This document shows positions 1-5,870 of a DNA stretch of 5,870 bases, one piece after another; the stretch's first letter is position 1; every line of letters starts with the position of its first letter. Source of the DNA: Acidobacteriaceae bacterium. GTDB lineage: Bacteria; Acidobacteriota; Terriglobia; Terriglobales; Acidobacteriaceae. The notes under the pieces are model-generated. The model made no database searches and was not told the DNA's origin. It saw nothing but the letters and a program-made list of their open reading frames with translations. The stretch covers positions 2,963 to 8,832 of the forward strand of contig PKYX01000146.1 of NCBI GenBank assembly GCA_003132825.1, read 5' to 3'. The position numbers and the translations under genes were made by a program.

Positions 1-3000
1 ATGTCCTTCATCACGACCTCGATGGCCTTCTCCAGTTGGGGGTCCTCGCCCTTCACCACCTGCTCCGGGCGGTTTTCTACCACGATATCGGGCTGGACGC
101 CGCGGTTCTCGACGATCCACTGACTGTTCAGGTCATAGCGTGAGGCCTCGGGACGGGAGATATAGCCTCCGTCCATCAGGGGGATAAGGCCGCGAATGCC
201 GCGCACGCCTCCCCAGGTGCGTTCGCCGATCAGCGGGCCCAGCTTGTAGTACTTGAACATGTAGCTGAAAATGTCGCCGTCGGAAGCGGCAAAGTGATTG
301 GTAACGCACGCCAAGGAGCCGTTAAAGACCTGCGAGGGAACGGTGCTGCTCTCCCAGTTCCGTTGGGAATTCATGCCCGCCAGGATGCGACGCAGGCGGG
401 CGAAAATCAGCGGATCCACGAAACCACCACCGTTGTAGCGAACGTCGAAGATCAAACCCTGCTTGCGAATTTGCGGGAAGTATTGCTTGACGAACTGGTT
501 GAGGCCTTCGTCGCCCATGTCGGGCAGATAAACGTAGCCCACGCGGCCTTGGGTCGCGGCGTCCACCTTCTTGCGATTGGCCTCAATCATATTGAGTTCG
601 CGCAATTTGAACTCGTCCGCGATCGGCTTCACTTGCACCGTGCGCGAACCGCCGTCGGACGACTTCGAGTTGACGGTCAGCGTGACCATCTCATTGGCGG
701 TGTTGACGAACAGCTCATAGAGATTCTGCGGGGCCCGCAGAACGCGGCCGTTGACCGCCAGCAGGTAATCGCCTTCCTTCACCGGGACCCCGGGCTCGGT
801 CAGGGGCGAGCGCAGGCTGGAGTCCCAATTCTCCCCGGGGTAGATCTTCTTGATGCGATACACACCGCTGGCCGGGTCCACCTCAAAGTCTGCCCCCAGC
901 AAGCCTACGGTGACGGTCGGGACACTGGGGTAATCGCCGCCACCCACATAAGTGTGCGAGTTCGAAAGTTCACCGATCATCTCCCCGAGGATGTAGGTCA
1001 GACTGTAGCGATCGGCGACGTAGGGCAGAAGCGCGGCGTATTTGTCGCGCACTTTTGGCCAATCCACACCGTTCATCGAAGCCTCATAGAAATAGTCGCG
1101 CTCCTGACGCCATACTTCCTCGAACATTTGTTTCCACTCCTGGGGCGGATCCAGTTCAGCCCGCATGCCGGAAAGATTGAGCGCGCCATCGCCCGCCTTC
1201 TTCTCGCCGTCGGGCTTGGCATCGATGATTCCGTAGGTGTGGCCGTTCGCACCTCCCTCGGCTTCGTAGAGCAACTTCGAACCGTCGAAGGAGACGGCAA
1301 AGCGCTCCACGCCCTCGATCAAGGTTTTACTCTTGCGTTCCTTGAGGTCGTACACCTGGACGGCGGAGGTCTCGCCCGGGATCGGACCCGACAAGCCCTG
1401 GATGGGCGTGGTTGAGTAATAGATGAACCCCTTGCCTGCCGCCAGGGTGTTGATCACGCCCGGATCGGTCGGAAGGGCAACAACCCGGTCGCCGATTCCT
1501 TCCAGGTCAATGTGGAATGCGGCGGGCTTTTCTTTCTCGCCGGGCTTCGCTTCCTTGCCGTTTTCGATTTCTTTTTGTTTTTCTTTTCCAGCAGCCGGGT
1601 TGTCACTTTTTGCCGCTTCGTTGGTTGCCTGGGGCGCCGGCTCCTCTTTCTTGATCTGCGCCTCGTCGCTCAATACCTGGAACGGCGACGGCTCGTCTTT
1701 GCGCAGGGTGATGACGTAAACCCGGGTGGTTTTCGGATTAGCGAATTCAAAGTCGATGCTGCCGACGATCTCGTTGTAGTCGCGGTCGGAGAGAAAATAG
1801 AGATACTTCCCTTCCGGATCGAAGATTCCGCCGTAGCTGTTGGTCATGCTGGTGGTCACAGGCGTGCTGGTTCGCGTCTCGAGCGAATACAGGTATACCA
1901 GGGAGAAACCACTGTTCTCGGACTTGTCGTAGACCAGCCACAGGCTGTCGGGCGACCAGGCGTAGTTGGTAATTTCGCCGTATTTCCCGCGGTCGACTTC
2001 GACCGACTTCCGATCGTTGATGTCTACATACCACAAACGTAAATCCTTGTCCGCCCAAGCCAGTTTCTTACTGTCGAAAGACCAGGCCGGGGCAAACTTG
2101 AAGCCTTTGTATCCGCTGGTGATCTGCTGTTCCTTGCCGAGGCCGTCTTGCGGAGTGATATAGATTTCGTCTTCCCCGCTGCGGTCCGAGACGTAGGCGA
2201 TCCCGCGGCCATCGGGGGACCAAGCCACCTGTCTCTCGCGAATCCCAGGGGTTCGGGTGAGGTTGCGGATGCTGCCTTCTTTGGCAGGGACGGTAAACAC
2301 GTCACCCCGGGCACTGAACACGGCGCGCTTCCCTTCCGGCGAAATATCGAAATCGGAGACACTCTTGCTTACGTTGGCCCAGTGCTTCATCGCCTGGTCG
2401 CGTTCGCCGGGCAGGTAGATGTTCAGTTTTTTCGTACCGTTCGATTGCGGATCGAAGGTGTAGAGGTAGCCGGCATTCTCGAATACGATCGCATCCGGCC
2501 CCAGGCTCGGCCACATGACATCGAAATCGGTGAAGTGGGTCAGTTGCTCAGTCTGTTTTCGGCCGAGGTCGTAGCGGTAAAGATTCAGGCGATGTTCTGG
2601 ACCACGGTCGGAGCTGAAATAGATGGCATTGCCGTGCCACATGGGGAAGGTGTCGGTCCATTCGGTGTGCGGCAGGTCTTCTGAGGTGTTGTTCTTGAGA
2701 TCATAGATGGTGATGGACTGGGCCAGGCCGCCGGTGTAGCGCTTCCAGGTGCGGAAATTGCGGAAGATGATGTTGTAGGCGATCTTGGTCCCGTCGGGTG
2801 AGAAAGAAATCAGACCCCCCTGATCGATAGGCAGAGGTTCGGGCCACCCGCCGTCGATGCTGACGCTGTAGAGCCGCTTGGTCCATCCGTTCGAGGCATC
2901 GCGTCGCGACAAGAAGACGATGCGCTTGCTGTCGGGAAACCAGCTCACGACTTCGTCGTGAATGCCCATGCGGTCGCTGAGCGGCTGCGCGCCCCCCTGG

Positions 3001-3323
3001 TAAAAGGTGAGTTGCTTGGGCTGTCCGCCTTCGGCGGGCATGACGTACACGTTGAAGTTGCCGTCGTATTGGCCGGTGAAGGCGATCCATTTGCCGTCGG
3101 GAGAAAATTTCGGGAACAGCTCGCGCCCGGGGTGCGTGGTGATGCGCTGCGCTCGGCCACCCGAACTCGAAGCCAGCCACAAGTCGCCGCCGTAGACGAA
3201 TACGATCTTGTCGCCGTGGATGTCGGGAAAGCGCATCAGGCGGCCCTCCTGCATTTCCTGGCCGAATGCAAGGCCCGCACACATCACAACCCACAACCCG
3301 ATCCACCCTTTCAGAAAGGGCAT
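1..3323 (-). CDS. Tricorn-like S41 serine protease with signal peptide, C-terminus cut by window edge
   Basis: Predicted exported peptidase that cuts oligopeptides into short fragments (tricorn family, MEROPS S41). The frame is open for 1107 codons without a stop and leaves the window at position 1. The ATG at 3323 follows AAGGAGG and gives a signal peptide (Lys5, hydrophobic 7-20, likely cleavage after AFG at 21). Residues about 29-315 form the first beta-propeller and about 325-690 the second, with TolB-like SPDGK at 74-78 and SPEGK at 328-332. A Lys/Glu/Pro-rich linker covers 558-602. C1 carries NSHTYV with Ser789 and His790. A PDZ domain spans about 805-899. C2 has RYNGGG (Gly967 for the oxyanion hole), AASDGD with nucleophile Ser1014 and Asp1015, and VENRGVQPD with Glu1072. 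The spacing of Gly967, Ser1014 and Glu1072 equals that of Thermoplasma tricorn 918, 965 and 1023, recalled from the literature. By comparison with its 1071 residues, only the last dozen or few dozen residues should be missing. An active enzyme is likely; substrates are unknown. Confidence 0.95.
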   Translation of the reverse strand, partial: MPFLKGWIGLWVVMCAGLAFGQEMQEGRLMRFPDIHGDKIVFVYGGDLWLASSSGGRAQRITTHPGRELFPKFSPDGKWIAFTGQYDGNFNVYVMPAEGGQPKQLTFYQGGAQPLSDRMGIHDEVVSWFPDSKRIVFLSRRDASNGWTKRLYSVSIDGGWPEPLPIDQGGLISFSPDGTKIAYNIIFRNFRTWKRYTGGLAQSITIYDLKNNTSEDLPHTEWTDTFPMWHGNAIYFSSDRGPEHRLNLYRYDLGRKQTEQLTHFTDFDVMWPSLGPDAIVFENAGYLYTFDPQSNGTKKLNIYLPGERDQAMKHWANVSKSVSDFDISPEGKRAVFSARGDVFTVPAKEGSIRNLTRTPGIRERQVAWSPDGRGIAYVSDRSGEDEIYITPQDGLGKEQQITSGYKGFKFAPAWSFDSKKLAWADKDLRLWYVDINDRKSVEVDRGKYGEITNYAWSPDSLWLVYDKSENSGFSLVYLYSLETRTSTPVTTSMTNSYGGIFDPEGKYLYFLSDRDYNEIVGSIDFEFANPKTTRVYVITLRKDEPSPFQVLSDEAQIKKEEPAPQATNEAAKSDNPAAGKEKQKEIENGKEAKPGEKEKPAAFHIDLEGIGDRVVALPTDPGVINTLAAGKGFIYYSTTPIQGLSGPIPGETSAVQVYDLKERKSKTLIEGVERFAVSFDGSKLLYEAEGGANGHTYGIIDAKPDGEKKAGDGALNLSGMRAELDPPQEWKQMFEEVWRQERDYFYEASMNGVDWPKVRDKYAALLPYVADRYSLTYILGEMIGELSNSHTYVGGGDYPSVPTVTVGLLGADFEVDPASGVYRIKKIYPGENWDSSLRSPLTEPGVPVKEGDYLLAVNGRVLRAPQNLYELFVNTANEMVTLTVNSKSSDGGSRTVQVKPIADEFKLRELNMIEANRKKVDAATQGRVGYVYLPDMGDEGLNQFVKQYFPQIRKQGLIFDVRYNGGGFVDPLIFARLRRILAGMNSQRNWESSTVPSQVFNGSLACVTNHFAASDGDIFSYMFKYYKLGPLIGERTWGGVRGIRGLIPLMDGGYISRPEASRYDLNSQWIVENRGVQPDIVVENRPEQVVKGEDPQLEKAIEVVMKD
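1518..1652 (-). other. Low-complexity Lys/Glu/Pro/Ala linker inside the tricorn-like protease
   Basis: Codons 558-602 of the protease gene encode a strongly charged, low-complexity stretch that begins KKEEPAPQ and ends KEKPAAF. It contains several Lys-Glu alternations. It lies within or at the end of the second beta-propeller. The coding strand here is unusually A-rich (runs of A in GAAAAAGAAAAAC-type sequence around 1561-1591) compared with the GC-rich gene around it. Similar inserts occur in bacterial tricorn homologues as I remember them, so this is probably a flexible surface loop rather than a functional domain. Confidence 0.75.
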
Positions 3324-3327
3324 AGCT

Positions 3328-3334
3328 CCTCCTT
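3328..3334 (-). promoter_or_regulatory. Ribosome binding site of the tricorn-like gene
   Basis: On the minus strand AAGGAGG lies four bases before the ATG at 3323, a near-perfect Shine-Dalgarno sequence. It fixes the start and supports the signal peptide as part of the protein. Confidence 0.85.
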
Positions 3335-3383
3335 AACAGAGCTCCGTCAACCGACAAGAGTGATGCATGGAAATAGACTCGTG

Positions 3384-3414
3384 ATTTTACCAGCTTGCAC
3401 GAACTGGGGTTCAA
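3384..3414 (-). promoter_or_regulatory. Candidate sigma-70-type promoter of the tricorn-like gene
   Basis: On the minus strand, TGGTAAAAT (3392-3384) is an extended -10 element: TAAAAT matches the TATAAT consensus at five of six positions and TG sits one base before it. TTGAAC (3414-3409) matches the -35 consensus at four of six positions, with a long 19-base spacer. The extended -10 could compensate for the poor spacing. Transcription would start about 50 bases before the ATG at 3323. This is a motif match only. Confidence 0.4.
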
Positions 3415-3445
3415 ATCTGGAGCGGCATTCGTTTCCCCGAGTCTT

Positions 3446-3466
3446 CTGGTTTCGCAACCGAAACAG
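3446..3466. repeat. Inverted repeat on the protease side of the intergenic region
   Basis: GTTTCG (3449-3454) and CGAAAC (3459-3464) are perfect inverted copies around a CAAC loop. An alternative pairing extends the arms to CTG plus TTTCG against CGAAA plus CAG, with one unpaired G at 3449. The repeat sits about 30 bases upstream of the candidate -35 of the protease gene, a position suited to an activator or repressor site. There is no T-run beside it, so a terminator is unlikely. Confidence 0.4.
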
Positions 3467-3545
3467 CAAAGCGTTGTTATGGACGAAATGCGGCGCGAAA
3501 GGATAGCAAGCACTGGAAAATCATCGAGTGCCTCGAAGGCCAGGA

Positions 3546-3580
3546 CCTCCGATCGAAGCGATCGAAGGCCGTATCGGAGG
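3546..3580. repeat. Inverted repeat CCTCCGAT/ATCGGAGG with internal tandem GATCGAAG
   Basis: CCTCCGAT (3546-3553) and ATCGGAGG (3573-3580) are perfect 8-base inverted copies separated by 19 bases. The octamer GATCGAAG occurs twice, at 3551-3558 and 3560-3567, with a 9-base period, and TCGAAGGCC occurs at 3533-3541 and 3562-3570. The element lies about 50 bases upstream of the TATAAT assigned to the amidase gene. It may be an operator or a DNA structure element. It has no T-tract, which argues against a terminator. Confidence 0.45.
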
Positions 3581-3631
3581 CCCATGACGACAGAACCGGA
3601 AACAAGGCAAGGCTCCGATTGAAACATCCCC

Positions 3632-3637
3632 TATAAT
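3632..3637 (+). promoter_or_regulatory. Candidate -10 element of the amidase gene
   Basis: A perfect TATAAT stands 32 bases before the amidase ATG. At the 16-18-base spacing I find only AAGGCT-like sequence, which is not a good -35 box. A TTGAAA at 3619-3624 is too close to serve. The promoter may therefore be weak or need an activator. Confidence 0.5.
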
Positions 3638-3654
3638 TCGGGTTCTCGCCCGAG

Positions 3655-3664
3655 AGAGGAGAAG
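3655..3664 (+). promoter_or_regulatory. Ribosome binding site of the amidase gene
   Basis: AGAGGAGAAG includes GGAG (3658-3661), which ends eight bases before the ATG at 3670. It supports that start, which is also the one that includes the twin-arginine signal. Confidence 0.8.
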
Positions 3665-3669
3665 CGGAT

Positions 3670-5328
3670 ATGAGCAGGTCCCAGGGTCCCGGTTCCGAAT
3701 CTCAGGTCTCGGACCGTCGGCGGTTCCTCCAGAGTTCACTGCTCAGTGGCATGAGCGCTGCGCTGCTGCCGGGGATCGCGGCGGCCCATGAGCTCGCGAC
3801 ATCGCCGCACTTCCCGGCAGAGGTCCGCCCTTTCGAACTGGACGAGGCCACGATCTCCGACCTGCAGGCGGCCATGGCTTCCGGAACGCTTAGCGCGCGC
3901 TCCTTGACGGAGAAATATCTCGCCCGCATCGAAGCCGTCGATCAACACGGACCGGCGGTGAATAGCGTGATCGAAGTCAATCCCGAGGCGTTGTCGATTG
4001 CCGATCGCCTCGATCACGAGCGTGCGGAGAAAGCCCCGCGCGGCCCGCTGCACGGGATTCCGGTGTTGCTCAAAGACAACATTGAGACCTCCGATCGCAT
4101 GTCGACCACCGCGGGATCGCTGGCTCTGCTCGGGTCACGGCCCGCCGAGGACTCTTTCGTGGTCCAGAGGCTGCGCCAGGCCGGGGCGGTGATTCTCGGG
4201 AAGACGAACCTCAGCGAATGGGCCAACATTCGCTCCAGCCATTCGACCAGCGGCTGGAGCGGGCGCGGCGGTCTGACCCGAAATCCTTATGCCCTCGACC
4301 GCAACCCTTGCGGCTCGAGCTCAGGCTCGGGAGCGGCGGTGGCGGCCAGCCTGTGCGCGGCTGCAGTGGGAACCGAAACCGACGGGTCGGTAGTCTGCCC
4401 GTCCTCGGCGAACGGTTTGGTAGGCATGAAGCCGACGCTCGGGCTGCTGAGCCGCTCGGGGATCATTCCCATCGCGCACAGCCAAGACACGCCCGGCCCG
4501 ATGGCTCGCACGACGCGCGATCTGGCCATCCTGCTGGGCGCGCTCGCGGGCATCGATCCCCGCGACCCGGCCACTGCCGAGAGCGCGGGGAAGGCCGCAT
4601 CCGACTACACGAAATTCCTCGATGCGGACGGTTTGCGCGGCGCACGCATTGGAGTGGCGCGCAAGTATTTCGGCTTCAGCGATGCGGTCGACAAATTGAT
4701 GCGCGAGGCCATCGACGCCATGCAACACCAGGGCGCGGTGCTGGTGGATCCGGCTGATCTCGAGTCGCACGGCAAGTTCGACGACACGGAATTAACCGTT
4801 CTGCTCTATGAACTGAAGGCGGATCTGAATACCTATCTGGCCAACCGTCCCGGAGTTCAGGTGCATTCGCTCGAAGAACTCATCGCCTTCAACGAGCGAC
4901 ACCACGACAAGGAAATGCCTTATTTTGGCCAAGATCGCCTGGTCGAGGCGCAATCGAAAGGCCCCCTCACCAGCCCGGAATATTTGAAAGCGCTCGAGGC
5001 CAACCATCGGCTCTCGAGAACAGAAGGCATCGATGGCGTAATGGACAAATTTCATCTGGATGCGCTCATTGCGCCGACGGCCGGCCCAGCGTGGCTCACC
5101 GACCTGGTGAGTGGCGACCACGACACCGGCGGGAGTTCCAATGCCGCCGCCGTGGCCGGCTATCCGGACATCACGGTGCCCATGGGATTCGTATTTGGCA
5201 TGCCGGTAGGAATCTCGTTTTTCGGCCGGGCCTGGAGTGAGCCGACGCTGCTCAAGCTGGCTTACAGCTTCGAGCAGGCAACCAAGGTAAGAAAACCGCC
5301 CCAATTCTTGTCCACCGTGAAACTGTAA
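3670..5328 (+). CDS. Tat-exported amidase-signature hydrolase, peptide-amidase-like
   Basis: Complete 552-residue member of the amidase signature family, which hydrolyses amide bonds to a carboxylate plus ammonia or an amine through a Ser-cisSer-Lys triad. The N-terminus has a twin-arginine motif, DRRRFLQ at 15-21, then a hydrophobic stretch and AAA at 37-39 as the likely cleavage site, so the folded enzyme should be exported. Lys135 sits in VLLKDNIE, cis-Ser216 in CGSSSGSG, and nucleophile Ser240 in GTETDGSVVCPSS; the 24-residue gap between the two serines equals that of FAAH Ser217 and Ser241. The SHSQDTPGPMAR segment and the C-terminal GGSSNAAAVAGYPDITVPMG segment resemble secreted peptide amidases such as Stenotrophomonas Pam, as I recall them. 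Length is normal for the family and no residue looks broken. Substrate is uncertain: C-terminal peptide amides, or other small or aryl amides. The gene is divergent from the tricorn-like protease and convergent with the YVTN gene. Confidence 0.93.
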   Translation: MSRSQGPGSESQVSDRRRFLQSSLLSGMSAALLPGIAAAHELATSPHFPAEVRPFELDEATISDLQAAMASGTLSARSLTEKYLARIEAVDQHGPAVNSVIEVNPEALSIADRLDHERAEKAPRGPLHGIPVLLKDNIETSDRMSTTAGSLALLGSRPAEDSFVVQRLRQAGAVILGKTNLSEWANIRSSHSTSGWSGRGGLTRNPYALDRNPCGSSSGSGAAVAASLCAAAVGTETDGSVVCPSSANGLVGMKPTLGLLSRSGIIPIAHSQDTPGPMARTTRDLAILLGALAGIDPRDPATAESAGKAASDYTKFLDADGLRGARIGVARKYFGFSDAVDKLMREAIDAMQHQGAVLVDPADLESHGKFDDTELTVLLYELKADLNTYLANRPGVQVHSLEELIAFNERHHDKEMPYFGQDRLVEAQSKGPLTSPEYLKALEANHRLSRTEGIDGVMDKFHLDALIAPTAGPAWLTDLVSGDHDTGGSSNAAAVAGYPDITVPMGFVFGMPVGISFFGRAWSEPTLLKLAYSFEQATKVRKPPQFLSTVKL

Positions 5329-5329
5329 A

Positions 5330-5346
5330 ATCCTCGGCGGAAGGAT
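5330..5346 (-). terminator. Weak hairpin in the convergent gap, possible terminator
   Basis: ATCCT (5330-5334) and AGGAT (5342-5346) are inverted copies around a 7-base loop. Read on the minus strand, the hairpin is followed by TTTT overlapping the end of the amidase gene, so it could help end transcription of the YVTN gene. On the plus strand no T-run follows. A stem of five pairs, mostly A-T rich, is weak for an intrinsic terminator. Confidence 0.3.
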
Positions 5347-5358
5347 GGTCGCGGGGAA

Positions 5359-5870
5359 CTACTGCCGATTGGCCCAAGCCAAACCGTCTGCCCCCGGACC
5401 AGCGGCAATGGTCTGGACCACCTGCCAATTCTTGAGATCGATAACCGCCACTTCGCCGGCATCGCTACAGGAGACGTAAGCCAGGGGACGATCGGGGCGC
5501 ATAAGAATCTGGACCGGACGCGCCGGGACATCGATGGTTCGCGCCACCTTGCTCTGCAACAGGTCCACCACCGCGATCTGGTTCAACTTCGGCAGCGTAA
5601 CCAGCAGCCAGTGGCCATCTGGCGTCGGAGCCGTCCCGTATCCATTTGAAGGCAGGGAGATCCATTGCGTCACTTCGTTCTTCGTGGTGTCGATCACCGC
5701 CAGGCGCGGCTGGTCCTGATCGGCGGTGAACACCAGGCGATCATCGATCGAAGCAGAAATGCGCTGATCTGTTTTGGCCACCGGAATCACCTTGATGGTT
5801 TTTCGCGCGACCAGGTCGAGCACGCTCACCGTGCCGGGGCCGACGTTCGAGGTGTAGGCCCGGCGGCCAT
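5359..5870 (-). CDS. YVTN/YncE-like beta-propeller protein, C-terminal fragment
   Basis: The last 170 codons of a gene that enters from the right edge and ends at TAG (5361-5359). The frame stays open to the edge, so the GTG at 5829 is not its real start: upstream codons continue the first repeat (AYTSNVGPGTVSVLDL). Four successive strands of the type VSVLDL, LAVIDT, IAVVDL and VAVIDL recur at intervals of roughly 40 residues. Between them come segments such as PTPDGHWLLVT and RPDRPLAYVS, the pattern of YVTN-family propeller blades. These proteins are usually secreted or periplasmic binding or scaffold proteins with no fixed activity. No signal peptide or partner domain can be seen because the N-terminus is absent. 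The gene is convergent with the amidase, only 30 bases apart, so it is not co-transcribed with it. Confidence 0.85.
   Translation of the reverse strand, partial: GRRAYTSNVGPGTVSVLDLVARKTIKVIPVAKTDQRISASIDDRLVFTADQDQPRLAVIDTTKNEVTQWISLPSNGYGTAPTPDGHWLLVTLPKLNQIAVVDLLQSKVARTIDVPARPVQILMRPDRPLAYVSCSDAGEVAVIDLKNWQVVQTIAAGPGADGLAWANRQ

Larger units (their letters stand above)
3324..3669. other. Divergent intergenic region between the protease and amidase genes
   Basis: These 346 bases separate two divergently transcribed genes. They hold a candidate promoter and ribosome binding site on each side and two unrelated inverted repeats (3446-3466 and 3546-3580). Short open frames cross the region on both strands, but they lack a ribosome binding site or use a TTG start, and none gives a recognisable protein. 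I see no tRNA or other structured RNA gene. The layout suggests a shared control region. Confidence 0.7.

Noticed and set aside
294..1415. Long plus-strand open frame of 373 codons antisense to the tricorn-like gene
   Set aside because: It lies wholly opposite well-supported protease codons including the catalytic Ser, His and PDZ regions. Its translation resembles no protein I know, and long antisense frames are expected from the codon bias of a GC-rich gene.
3401..3420. GGGGTTCAAATCTGG resembles a tRNA T-arm and could be an attachment site
   Set aside because: The T-stem pairs poorly and no acceptor, D or anticodon arm fits upstream, and there is no integrase nearby.
3395..3622. Small plus-strand frame of 75 codons within the intergenic region
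   Set aside because: It starts at TTG without a ribosome binding site, gives an unrecognised Arg/Ser-rich product, and covers the candidate promoter and inverted repeats.
2701..3627. Minus-strand open frame of 308 codons spanning the start of the protease gene
   Set aside because: It is in a different frame from the tricorn-like gene and its product is Arg-rich low-information sequence. The in-frame gene with a signal peptide and a strong ribosome binding site explains the region.
4309..4329. CGSSSGSG in place of the textbook GGSSGGS of amidases
   Set aside because: The cis-Ser and nucleophile spacing is intact, and this variant is, as far as I recall, normal in peptide-amidase-like members, so it is not a defect.

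Overview
The window is GC-rich and densely coding. It looks like chromosomal DNA from a Gram-negative-type bacterium with an active Tat pathway. The combination of a secreted tricorn-type protease, a Tat-exported amidase and a YVTN beta-propeller protein is common in soil Acidobacteriota. That is a guess from gene style, since no ribosomal RNA or marker gene is present to settle it.

Layout: (1) Positions 1-3323, minus strand: an uninterrupted frame of 1107 codons that runs off the left edge. It encodes a bacterial tricorn-like S41 serine protease with a signal peptide, a double beta-propeller, a charged linker, a C1 domain, a PDZ domain and a C2 catalytic domain. The predicted catalytic residues are all present and only the extreme C-terminus is missing. 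(2) Positions 3324-3669: a divergent intergenic region. It holds a candidate promoter and ribosome binding site for each flanking gene and two separate inverted repeats, one on each side. (3) Positions 3670-5328, plus strand: a complete 552-residue amidase-signature hydrolase with a twin-arginine signal and an intact Lys-Ser-Ser triad, closest in style to peptide amidases. (4) Positions 5329-5358: a short convergent gap with a weak hairpin. (5) Positions 5359-5870, minus strand: the C-terminal 170 codons of a YVTN/YncE-like beta-propeller protein whose 5' end lies beyond the right edge.

The two main genes are divergent and both products appear to be exported, one by a Sec-type signal and one by Tat. 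A plausible reading is extracytoplasmic peptide breakdown, with the tricorn enzyme trimming oligopeptides and the amidase removing amide groups from peptides or other amides. This link rests on adjacency alone. I see no mobile element, CRISPR array, RNA gene or defence cassette. I do not see convincing evidence of a new biological system; the most useful leads are the exported tricorn, its changed putative S1 residue and the paired inverted repeats.
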